The notes under the pieces are model-generated. The model was given only the letters and a program-made list of their open reading frames with translations. It made no database searches and had not been told where the DNA came from. A stretch of 64,000 nt of DNA from Aristolochia californica (Eukaryota; Streptophyta; Magnoliopsida; Piperales; Aristolochiaceae): positions 57,213,314 through 57,277,313 of the forward strand of contig JARWKL010000001.1 in assembly GCA_029961685.1 (NCBI GenBank), written 5' to 3'. The position numbers and the translations under genes were made by a program. Shown one piece after another: positions 1 through 11,569 of the stretch; the stretch's first letter is position 1; each line of letters opens with the position of its first letter.

Positions 1-388
1 GATATTGGTTTATAGAAACTACTGACTTTATTTAGTGGGGCCTTTGAATGGTTGATACATACTCTCTTCTCTTCCAAGTTGTTCTAAACTCTCTCTTGGC
101 CAATTATGTTGTTTGTCTTCATTGGCTCTTATGTCCATCCATCTGTGTTAGTTGCATACCTTTTTTTTTATCAAATCTTAAAATAAATTCTTCCTTGCTT
201 TTTTCGATTGTAAATCAAATTGCCCGTCCTTTTCTATGTTATGTTTCTCCTGCATGCAGGAGCTATAATCTTGCTTGAGAATGTTGAATATACAGTCATA
301 CGTCATTATGGCTTTAAGCATTTAGTTATGTAGCAATGTGGTTCTTTTTATTTATATATTTCTTATTAACTTTTTTTCATCGATTCAG
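1..388 (+). other. Probable SEC intron upstream of the first visible exon
   Basis: This AT-rich, T-rich stretch ends in a pyrimidine-rich tract and an AG directly before the exon at 389. The exon opens two bases into a codon, so this must be intron following an exon outside the window. The short open frame at 48-278 has no recognisable motif. Nothing else is seen. Confidence 0.6.
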
Positions 389-3300
389 TTGATGAGGATG
401 CATTGTTGACTCTTGCTCATCAAAAGTATAAATCTGGGAATTATAAGCAAGCATTGGAGCACAGCAATGCTGTTTATGAGAAAAGCCCTCGTCGAACTGA
501 TAATCTTCTCCTCCTTGGTGCTATCCACTATCAGGTGAATTAATCTATATTTCATGTCAACAGAATGGGTGCTCAGTTTGTTTTTTGACATCTAACTGTT
601 ATGTGATTTTGATATGCTTTAATTCCGAATGTGCTCTAATTTGCATTTTACTTTTTGTTTGTAGTTGCATGATTTTGATATGTGCATCACAAAGAATGAA
701 GAAGCTCTTCGACTTGAGCCACATTTTGCAGAGTGCTATGGAAACATGGCAAATGCTTGGAAGGTAAATCCTAAATTATCCTTTCCAGTTTCTGGTTACA
801 TAAAATTTTTAATTTGCTGATGAATGGATATTCACTGAAATTTGCTCGTTGGCATATTTTGAACAGGAGAAAGGCAACATTGATCTTGCTATTCGCTATT
901 ATTTGATTGCTATTGAGGTTTGTATTATTGCCTCTCTTTTTATTTTTTTTTGGCTTTTTGACTGAAAGTTCCAAAAATCTTCTCTTAGGAGCCAAAGTCT
1001 CTCTATTTCTCTGCCACTCTCTCTTTTTATTTTTATTTTTTGCTTTTTGACTGAAAGTTCCAAGAATCTTCTCTTAGGAGCCAAAGTCTCTCTATTTCAA
1101 GAGGGTCTATAAAAGAGGGTCTATACTCCTGTGGAGTCAGAAAAGAGGGCACCTTAACTATCCACTTGTAGAGCACTTGTAGAACCACAAAAGAGGGTCT
1201 ATACTTAACTATCCACCTGTGGAGTCATAAAAGAGGGCACCTTAACTATCCACTTGTAGAGTTACAAAAGAGGGTCTATACTTAAACTATCCACCTGTGG
1301 AGTCATAAAAGAGGGCTTACACTTAAAATAAATAAATTATCCACTTGTACAACAACAAAAGAAGGCTTACACGTGAGGGGGAGTGTTAAGGAATAGTCCC
1401 ACATGGATTAGTGAGTACAAAGATCTTGAGTTTATTAGTTAAGAAATAGGTTTCCTAAGTTGGTTTGTTATTTTGGGATAAGCCTTGGACCCAACTTCTC
1501 ATTTTTCATAATACATTGATTTTGTGAAATTCACTATGAACACAGCGTTTGAGCATAAAACGACAATAAACGGTAACCGATAAAAAGTCAGATTGAAGAT
1601 CTGATTGTATGGTGAATTGTCCACCAATGATTCTCTTTGTATGATAGTTTCAAATTGAAAAAAATTGGAGGGTTCAAGTTAAAGAGACCATATTTTGGCA
1701 TTTCAGTTTGAAAGACTGTCTAGTAAGGGATAAAATATTGGTTGATTACTAGTTTGCGCTTTCTTCTAAAAGAAAAAACAAGAAAAAGTGTCATATAATG
1801 TGGGTTATGAGTTGCTCATGACAATTCTTCTGTGACAAGGGTTTTTTTCCTCTGTCAGTTGCAAATGTTTTCTGACTGGGAACTGCAGAATAAATTCTGA
1901 TTGATGGCAACAATATACTCTTACTGGAAAAGTACTGCATATTTTTGGGGCATGCTGCCATGTGTTTATGGCATTGAGACAGAATTTTTTTATCTGGGAA
2001 ACTGATTTATATCTTGTTTTGTCGGGAGATATTTGGTTGTCATTTGGCATTTATTTACAATCTGTACATGTATTTACTGATCTGGTTGCCCTTATGGTGC
2101 ACTTTGATGCTAGAAATCTGACACAAGATGCAGCTGACCTATGTTGGAATCAGCAAATATGTTTTGGGATGAACCATCAAAGTTTGAAATAGTTTGATAT
2201 TGCAATTATTGAAGCATGGAATTTATTCTTGTGTAACATAGGCAGCTCTAAGAGGTCTAGCCAGTGGAGATGTATTCAAGCTATGATATGCAAAAAAGTG
2301 ATTCTTTGTCTAGTTTTTTTGTTTCTTTCAAATGTTGGGGCTCATTATCAATGCCTAGGAAGCACTTTTTTGGGGTTTGGTGTCAAGGAAGCTCTTCTTA
2401 ATATGTTGGAGCAACGTAGAAAATCTCTTAGCTGTTGTCAGTGGATGTTGTTCTGATAGTTGGTTAACAGAATCCGGCTTATGTTAGACTTCAGCCCCTA
2501 CTATGTTGGATAGGCAAATAACTGTCCCATAAAATGGTGGATTCCTTGTTGTCAAGTGAACTGGCTAAGACTTTTTGATCTTCTAGTTGCTTCTTCCCTT
2601 AGGAAACTTGCTATTTTCCTTCTCCAACAAGAAAGAAAAAAGAAAAAAAAAGCTATTCTGGTTAATGGCGGGCAATTGCTTAAAATTTGTGGATTTTAAA
2701 GCTTATAGCCTGATGGTGGTATAAGCAACTGTGGTTTTTTTTATTTTTGCCATGTTGTTTTCTGTTCATCTGTTTGTTTTTGTGGTCTCTACTCTTGATA
2801 CCCCCGTGTTTTATTTATTTTAGGTATTCTTTTTTTCTTTCCTCCCAACTCTGCATTTTTTTATTTTAGACGTGCTGTTTATATGCAATGTCTTTGCATT
2901 TGTGACCTCCAGGTTCTCCTGATTTCATGGGCCTACTTAGTGTTCTTTGTTCTCTAAAGCAGATCTTTATAATTGTTTATCAATTTTTTTATATTTTTTT
3001 TCTATGTTACTTTGTTCTTTGCTCCCTTTCTCTCATCATGTTAGAAAGTGCCGTGTGCTTATGATGTTTAATATAAGAATATACTGTAGCCCTTTGTGGT
3101 TAGAATGATCCTACATCTGTGTATTGTTTTGCTTCTCATAATCATTTAATTGAATATGTAAACTGCAATACTTTGCTCAAATTCTTTAGAATGTATAAAA
3201 GTTTTGTTTTCTGGGGCATTGTATCAGTCAACCATTGTAGGCCGTATTATCATTTGAATGCCTTGGAAGGAATCACTTTTCCATGTGTTCACCCAGCAGA

Positions 3301-4797
3301 GTTTATATTTAACTTGAGGCTACTGGCCATAAGCCCCCTCCTTTTCCCCACTCACACACAAAAAAGAAAAAAAAAGGAAAAAGGAACGTGGAAGCAATGT
3401 CCTGGTGGTCTTGGTTATATTTTACATGCTGCTATCTGTATCCTCTCATATGAATGTGATTATAAATCATTGTGCATCTCAAATACTTCTTGTCCTAGTT
3501 TACTTCTATAACCAACTATACTTTTATAATTTTCTTAATTTTTATAGTAATCTGTTGGATATTAATTGCTAAGGATGCTACTTTTTCCTGGTTATAATTT
3601 ATCTGTTCCAGGTGATAGAATCTGGGTGATTCTGGATCCTTTCTGTTGAGTATGCCAGTCAAATTTTAAATTTTGGTTGCCGATTAGAGGCTTATCTATG
3701 TTTATTCTTTGTTCTGGACTTTCTCATGATTTTATATATTTCTTGCTATTTCATAAAAAAATGGCATTGGTAATTGAATTTTGCATCTTCTGTTGATTCT
3801 GATTTGCAGCTTCGTCCCAACTTTTGTGATGCATGGTCAAATTTAGCTAGTGCTTACATGAGGAAAGGAAGGCTTAGTGAAGCAGCCCAGTGTTGTCGAC
3901 AAGCACTGGCACTAAATCCACGATTGGTGAATCTTTTTTAGTTTTCTTTTTGTTTTTCTATTCTTATTGCTTGTTTTAGTTATTGGAAATTATTGGTGGT
4001 TATTTGATTGGCAGGTGGATGCCCATAGCAACCTTGGAAATCTGATGAAAGCACAGGGGCTAGTGCAAGAGGTATATGTTATACTGAAGTCTAGCAATAA
4101 TTATCATGTTTTGAAATTCGGAACCCCTCAGCAATCTCTCATTGTTTGGGAAGGTTTCCCCCCCTTGTAATCTGCTCGTTTGAGTTTTCTCTTAATAAAA
4201 TTCAGCATCATTTGAAAAAAAATTATCATGTTTCTTTATGGGAGTAGAAAGACTGTACTTGAGACTAGAGATCACGGGCAGTTTCCTCACTTTTGAATGC
4301 TGCCATGTTTAATTCTATGGTTGAGACTTTCTTTGAAATGTTTTAAAATTTTCCAGTTGCTGTTGATTCTTTTGTTGTTAATATAACTGTTTGAAGAAAT
4401 ATGATATCAATAATATATCATAATGATACTAATTCTTTTCTTGGATTAATGGTTGAAGGATACTTATTGGGACGGGTGATATCTGCACATAGTTGGAATA
4501 AGCTGTACTTCCTTTTAATTTTATTGTCTTCGTACTAAATTCAGTTCTCATTGCTTCTGGTATCTGTAACAGGCATATAACTGCTATGTCGAGGCTTTAA
4601 GGATACAGCCATCTTTTGCAATTGCTTGGTCAAATTTAGCTGGTCTTTTCATGGAGGCAGGGGATCTCAACAGAGCCTTAATATATTACAAGGTAAATCA
4701 TTCATGGCTTTGATCATGTATTCCTGTTTTTATGCCCAACTTTGAAACGCAATAATTACTTCATTACTTGCTTTTCAGATGAAAAAAATCCTTTCTT

Positions 4798-4835
<38 letters not shown>

Positions 4836-7800
4836 TTATAAATTTGTTATTTACTTCGGTGCTAGTGTTTGTTCATGTTGATGCTTATGTGCTATAGATT
4901 GTTTGTGCTAACATATGCATAATGGGGTTTACTGCTAGTGGGTATGCCTACCCTACAGCTGATGTTTAAATCGTTTGTTTGAACTATGCATTTGATGGGG
5001 CTGATACCAGTTACTGAGATTTTATTGTAGGAATTATCCAGAACATAATTTTTTACTGTTATTTGTTTATATTTGGTTTTTCAGGAGGCAGTGAAACTCA
5101 AACCAACATTTGCTGATGCCTACCTGAATCTGGGAAATGTCTACAAGGTAAGAAGTCATCACGATGTATTGTGCCAATAAGGTCAGGGTAGCAGCCAAAT
5201 GCCCAGGGACTTATTTCTGGAGAGAAAACAGATGTTTTTTTGCCCTTTTCCAGGCCTTGGGAATACCTCAAGAGGCAATCTTGTGCTACCAGCGAGCTCT
5301 TCAGGCCCGACCTGATTATGCTATGGCGTATGGTGAGTAGGACTAGATTGTTTAATTAATATGCATGTAGTTTGCTATTCATTTACTTGAATATTAATAT
5401 GTGCCTTCTTGGTGCAGGCAATTTAGCCAGTGTCTATTATGAGCAAGGCCAGCTGGACATGGCTATTCTCCATTACAAGCAAGCAATTGCTTGTGATTCA
5501 GCATTCTTGGAGGCGTACAACAATCTGGTTGTTGTATCTTATTTTCATTACCTTGAGCTACCTGTAGGTCTTTTCCATTGGTTTGCAAAATCTTGTCGTA
5601 CTAATATGGTTTGTTGTGACTGTTTTCCAATGAAAAGGGCAATGCCTTGAAAGATGCTGGTAGAGTGGACGAAGCAATCAATTGCTACCGGGTTGGTTTC
5701 TAATTCTTTCCATCTTCATCGTTTTTTAATTGAAGGAAATGATCTTCAGGTAACTTGTTTGAGTTCAACATTTTTATATGGGATCCTGATCTTCTTATTG
5801 TCATTGGATGAAGTCCTGCCTAGCGTTCCAGCCTAACCATCCCCAGGCTCTTACTAACCTTGGAAACATATACATGGAAAGGTAACTTACTAAACATATA
5901 CATGGATATTTTTTCTTTTGGAATGCTGTTATTAGTTTGAACTGCATCTAAATAAGATCCCTATTTTGTTCATGCAGGAACTTGATTAGTGCTGCTGCCA
6001 CATATTATAAAGCAACACTGGCTGTAACATCTGGATTATCTGCTCCTTTCAGCAATTTAGCAATTATATATAAACAACAGGTACTGGCTGTCAAAAATAT
6101 CCTTCAGAATGATTGTGACATCAAATAAAATGCTTTGGTTGATGTTAGTATAAGGTTGCTGACATTTACTTTGGGTTTTGGGTAACTCTGTTCATAATAA
6201 AAAGTATCCCTATTCTTTGTTGGACTAAATCTGCTTTACATGTAATTGACAGGGAAATTATGCAGAGGCAATATCTTGCTATAATGAAGTACTTCGCATT
6301 GATCCTTTGGCAGCTGATGGACTTGTTAACAGGGGAAACACATTTAAGGAAATTGGCAGGGTTAGTGAAGCAATCCAGGACTATTTACGGGCTGTTGCCA
6401 TCAGACCTACTATGGCCGAAGCTCATGCAAACCTGGCTTCAGCATACAAGGACAGGTATATATATTTTTTTTTTGTATTTCTTTACATATTATAAATTTG
6501 CATGCTGTTATATTTCTAGCTATCATAAACATTTTCTTTATCTAACAATCTCCCATGCTGTATTTCTAAAATTGTGCTTTCTGGTGATGGTTAGTATGGT
6601 TCTTTCATATGTTAGTGGCATGCAATATGAAGAAATTCCAATAAAAAATGTTCCTGATGAAGACATACCAAAAACATTCCCTGTCTGCAAAGGAAATTTT
6701 TTGATTGAATTTATTTATAGATATTGAAAAGGCTGCTAGCCAGTAACATTTTTCCTTTGAACACTTGAGGTAACTAATTATCTTTTTCCCCTTGTTTTCG
6801 TTTTCTGCATTATGTAGTTCTTCACATGAAAACCTTTGTAGCCCTGGCCTCATGTCTTCAATTTTGTCTTTTTTTCTTCTTCCTCTTTTTCAAATTGGTT
6901 AAGCTCTTCTGCTTGGGTACAATTTTTATCACCATATAAAAAAATAGTCTTCCAATGTATTTGAACTTCTTTTTAAACTCATGATTAAATTAAGAGAAAA
7001 GACAGCATCATTTCAAAAAATAAAAAAAATAAGTGAAAACAAGAGAGTACTCCTGATTAAATTTACTTCCATTGTTGAAACTCTTTGGGTGGGTAAAATT
7101 TGCAGTGGACTCGTGGAAGCAGCAATAAAGAGTTATTCCCAAGCCTTATTACTGCGTCCTGACTTTCCGGAGGCTACTTGTAACTTGCTACACACCTTAC
7201 AGGTAAAAGTTACATTTTCACATGGAAACACCCTTGGGCTCTTTCCGGCAGCTTCCTCTAAGATGGATTGTTGTGTCATGTTTTTTGGTACAAGAAGATA
7301 ATTGAGACGTCCTTTAGTTGAAATGTATTGTTTGGCAAGTTATGTTACTCATTTGTTTCAAGAAGCATAAATTCAGATGTCCCTCAGTTGAAATGTTATA
7401 AATTCTTTGGGAAAAAGGTTTTCCCTTCAGAAAACATATTGGGGCAGAGGTACCTGTAATAGTGGTCTTGCCGTTCCTTTTGATTAAATTGTACTGTTCT
7501 TAATCGTTGATACATCTATGCTCTTTCATTTTCATGTTGATTTATTTTAAAAAAATTGATGGTTTGTTTGCTTTGTTACATAAAAATGAAATTCTGCCTC
7601 TTGAAGATGTCTTTCTTTTGGTTGCTGCATGCATCCACCTGTTTATCTGAAGAACCATCACCTACTAAATTGATGTGTTGTGGACCAAATAAATCAGGAA
7701 ACTGTTAAGTAGGTGAAAGTAAGTATTTCTGTGAATGCACCTGTCCACTTGGTATTGGTTTCGGCCACAGAGAACCTCTCCAGTTTCTATTGTTAGTTTG

Positions 7801-10800
7801 TGTTAAGGTCTCCATGAAGGGGTCCGAATTGCCTTGATATATATCCTAAATACCTGGCATAGTTCCATAACATGACTATCTTAGTTCTTTTTGCCCTCTG
7901 CTGCATCTGTCTTTGGGTATTGTGCTCTATTTTAGTATGAAATTACTTGGTTTTATATAGAAATTTTGCAAATGCTAGTTCTCTGCTGGTTTGTCGACTG
8001 TGGAAATACATTCATTTAAAGATATACCTGAAAAGCTATAGTGCTTCATTGATGACAAAATAACTGGGGTTTAACATTTTTTTGTTCTATAAAATACTTG
8101 GATAAAGCTGATCAAACATGTTTGTTTAAAGTTTAGGATTCAAAAGTTCCTAAAGATAGGTTTTGTATGTATCTGCTTTTTTGTCATTTTCCTTAATACA
8201 GTGTGTCTGCAATTGGGATGATCGTGAAAGCAAATTTGCAGAAGTTGAAGGCATTATCAGGAGGCAAATAAAGGTATATTCTATTCTTGGACTGGCTGAG
8301 CATTCTTCTTTTGTCTTACTAGTAAAAATCTTGCCTGGGGGAGGTTATTTATCCTGAAAGCACTTTTGCTTCATTATCAGATTTCTGTTCTTCCAAGTGT
8401 TCAACCATTCCATGCTATTGCTTATCCACTTGATCCCTTGCTAGCTTTGGAAATCAGGTAGAATGCCTTTTTGAATGTCTGTTTCACAATTGCCTCTGTC
8501 ACTCTTAAAAAGCATCATTTGATTCCTTCAATCTTTTCATTGCAGCCGAAAATATGCAGCACACTGTTCTCTTATTGCTTCTCGTTATAGTCTTCCTCCA
8601 TTCATGCACCCCCCTCGCTTCCCTGTTAAAACTGACGGAGGGAATGAAAGACTGAGAGTGGGGTAAGCTTAATCTTTGATGTTGGCAAAACTATTGTTTT
8701 TACCAGGTATTATTATCTGACGTCTTGTGCATTTCTCTCCAGATATGTGAGCAGTGACTTTGGTAATCACCCACTTTCCCATCTCATGGGTTCTGTGTTT
8801 GGCTTGCACAACAGAGAAAATGTTGAGGTTTGTGATGATCACGATTTTCAGTTACATTTAGTCTCTTCTTGCACTGCTTGTTTTAGACATGTTATGTAAT
8901 CTCAAGAAGTTGGTATATGACATGAATATACAGGTTTTCTGTTATGCACTAAGCCAAAATGATGGCACTGAGTGGCGACAGCGAATCCAGTCTGAAGCAC
9001 AGCATTTTATAGATGTGTCTTCCATGTCTTCTGACCTGATTGCACGTATGATAAATGAAGATGGGATACAGATATTGGTCAACCTCAATGGATACACCAA
9101 GGTTCTGTCTACATGGCTCACTTCAATTTAAGTTCTGCTCACTGTGGAATAAGCATCATGTTTGTTGCAATGACAGGCATTACTGCAATTTCATGGTGAC
9201 AGTTGTTAAAAAGAAATTTCCCTTATGTAGTTTCTGAATTGGTTCTTGTTCATTTTGAACTCCAGGAGCAGTGGTACATAGAATTAAAAGTCTTAAACTG
9301 TTCTGGCTGTTGTCTTATTATAGTTCTATATGTGCGATCCTTGTGGGTTCTTGAAGCATTAGGCTAGGAAGGGGGATTATATTTCCAGCATCGAGATGAA
9401 ATTTAATCTACTTGGATTGTTTTTCTTTCTGTGGCTGTATTCTTCTTTACTAATGTTTTTAGGTCACATTCTTTAGGGTGCTAGGAACGAAATATTTGCA
9501 ATGCAGCCAGCACCTATTCAGGTGTCATATATGGGGTTTCCTGGGACCACAGGTGCCGCTTACATTGACTATTTGGTTACTGATGAGGTATGATATCGAT
9601 TGTTGAAGGTTTTGTTTTCTTGTTCCCATTCTTGACCTTACAAACTGTGAATTTCCCTTTAAATTGCAGTTTGTTTCACCTCTTAGCCTTGCACATATTT
9701 ACTCGGAGAAGCTTGTGCATCTCCCCCATTGTTATTTTGTGAATGATTATAAGCAAGTAAGTACTTGATCTTGAGGTTTGCAAAGGGTCACAGAGCTGAG
9801 CAGCTAACTGAATGCCTCTGTATGTGTTTTCTTAGAAAAATCGAGATGTTTTAGAGTCAGTCTGTCGACACAAGCGTTCTGATTATGGATTGCCAGAGGA
9901 TAAATTTATATTTGCCTGCTTCAATCAGCTTTACAAAATGGATCCCGAGATCTTCAATACATGGTAACACTATTTGGGTTGCTTAGGTGGTAAATGTTTA
10001 CGTTTAATGTTTGTAGTTCTGTGTCCTGGGTTAAATTTGTATATTGTTGTTTCAGGTGCAATATTCTGAAGCGTGTTCCTAATAGTGCTCTGTGGCTTCT
10101 GAAGTTTCCCGCTGCAGGGGAGATGAGGTTGCGTGCATGTATGTTTATTGAATCTCTAGTTGTTTTGTGCATTTCTGTCATATTTATAAAGTTTTACAGC
10201 AGGATTGCTTGATTGCTTCAAATTTGCTTGTCTAATTTTCCATAGATTTTTGCTCCAAAAAAACAAGAAGAAGCTTAGATTCAGTTGTGTTTGCCTGGTT
10301 ATTTCACTGATTGGTTAATAAGCAGCAGCCTGCACTCAGCCGAGTCAATTAGTTAACAAAATAACAATGTGCTACCTGTCCAACAATACCCATTTTTGGA
10401 AAACTTGTGTTCATTTTTGCTGCAAATTTAAACCATTAGTTAGTGTGCTTGCGGGCTGTTCATGTTCTTCACTTTGTTACTGTCAGATGCTGCTGCTCAA
10501 GGGGTGCACACAGATCAGATTATTTTCACTGATGTAGCTGCAAAAAATGAACATATCAGAAGAAGTGCTTTAGCTGATCTGTTTCTTGACACGTAAGTAA
10601 ATTATTCTTTTATCCAAATTGCACAATCTTTTCAAAAGATGATATTTGGTGCCATCTGCTGTTGGTTTTTTGCTAAAATATTGTATTTATTGCTTAGGCC
10701 TCTGTGCAATGCGCATACAACCGGAACAGATGTGCTTTGGGCTGGGTTGCCTATGGTGACCTTGCCTCTTGAGAAGATGGCAACAAGAGTTGCTGGTTCT

Positions 10801-11569
10801 TTGTGTCTGGCCACTGGATTAGGAGAGGAGATGATTGTGAACAGGTAATTTCCGATTGGTGGATGATTCTTTGGTCCAATGTGTTCTTGGTAATGGATTA
10901 GTGGAATCATCTGTCAGATGGGTGTTTTGATTATTGTGGTGGATGTGTTGACATGTAATTTATGAGAAATGCACAAACTTTAAAAGTAATGGTGAAGTAT
11001 TATGAATATGTTTGGCATGGAGCCGGTTACTAGGGCTATAATGGTTTTAGACCAGAACCAAGCTGGTCTCCCCAAGTTAATGTCTAGATTGGGATTTTAT
11101 GATTTTGTATTTTTATCTGCCTGCATCTAATTTTGGTTCTTTATAGTGTTGTACTTCTTTTATTGGAAATTAATCTTAATATGTTAATATTTTACTTTAT
11201 GTTGTTGTAGCATGAAAGACTACGAAGACAAGGCTATTGAACTGGCTGAAAATCCTCCGAAGCTCCAGGCATTTACAAACAAGCTTAAGGCTGCTCGGTT
11301 GACATGCCCTTTATTTGACACAACACGTTGGGTAAGTTACCTTGGAAACAGCGTATGTCTAAGGGTGTGATCATATATTCTTTTATGGTAGCAGTGGTTT
11401 GGTCATTTCCTAAGCTAGTTTTACTTCGTTTTGGACTTACATTTGCTCTGTACAGGTAAAAAATTTGGAGAGGGGATATTTCAAGATGTGGAATCTATAT
11501 TGTTCTGGTGCGCAACCACAGCATTTGAAAGTGACAGAAAATGATTTAGAGTTTCCATATGACCACTAG
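389..11569 (+). CDS. SEC: O-linked N-acetylglucosamine transferase SECRET AGENT (5' partial, 27 exons)
   Basis: Exons: 389-534, 665-763, 867-917, 3810-3926, 4015-4071, 4573-4692, 5085-5147, 5254-5332, 5418-5527, 5638-5691, 5814-5881, 5978-6080, 6253-6455, 7106-7202, 8202-8273, 8381-8457, 8546-8662, 8743-8827, 8934-9101, 9477-9587, 9670-9756, 9836-9963, 10056-10138, 10487-10592, 10698-10844, 11211-11331, 11456-11569. All introns are GT-AG and the joined frame is open for 926 residues to a TAG stop. About the first 440 residues form 13 TPR units of 34 residues, the substrate-binding superhelix. The catalytic part follows, with [19 protein letters not shown] (its Lys is the UDP-binding Lys of animal OGT), PNSALWLL and [11 protein letters not shown]. 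The family moves GlcNAc from UDP-GlcNAc to Ser/Thr of nuclear and cytosolic proteins; in plants SEC acts beside the O-fucosyltransferase SPY. The motifs fit SEC rather than SPY. Arabidopsis SEC is about 977 residues, so roughly 50 N-terminal residues are outside the window. Confidence 0.96.
956..1098 (+). repeat. Direct repeat of about 52 bp, two copies
   Basis: Two nearly identical segments beginning TTTTTGACTGAAAGTTCCAA lie at about 955-1008 and 1045-1098, separated by a CT/T-rich spacer. They sit just upstream of the minisatellite in SEC intron 3. Both encode the same short peptide on the minus strand, which I read as a by-product of the repeat and not as a gene. Confidence 0.6.
1098..1545 (+). 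mobile_element. TRIM-like 3' LTR with a tandemly expanded internal region, inside SEC intron 3
   Basis: A purine-rich tract at about 1374-1383 is followed at 1384 by TGTTAAGGAATAGTCCCACA, the start of an LTR-like sequence running to about 1545. An inverted homologue lies in a TOP3B intron (about 56090-56261), and the shared similarity includes the short internal segment before the LTR. Upstream, 1098-1370 holds about eight imperfect copies of an AAAGAGGG...TATCCACYTGTRGAG unit. I see no 5' LTR and no coding capacity. SEC intron 3 (918-3809) is the longest intron of the gene. The 3' limit of the LTR is approximate. Confidence 0.6.
4803..4833. repeat. (TG)n microsatellite in a SEC intron
   Basis: About 15 uninterrupted TG dinucleotides lie in the intron between the exons ending at 4692 and starting at 5085. 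Confidence 0.95.

Noticed and set aside
48..278. Open frame of 76 codons at the left edge as a possible SEC first exon
   Set aside because: It has no resemblance to the expected N-terminus, is not in phase with the exon at 389, and lies in T-rich intron-like DNA.
899..1084. Two similar minus-strand peptides starting [14 protein letters not shown]
   Set aside because: They result from a 52-bp direct repeat in an intron, not from a gene pair.
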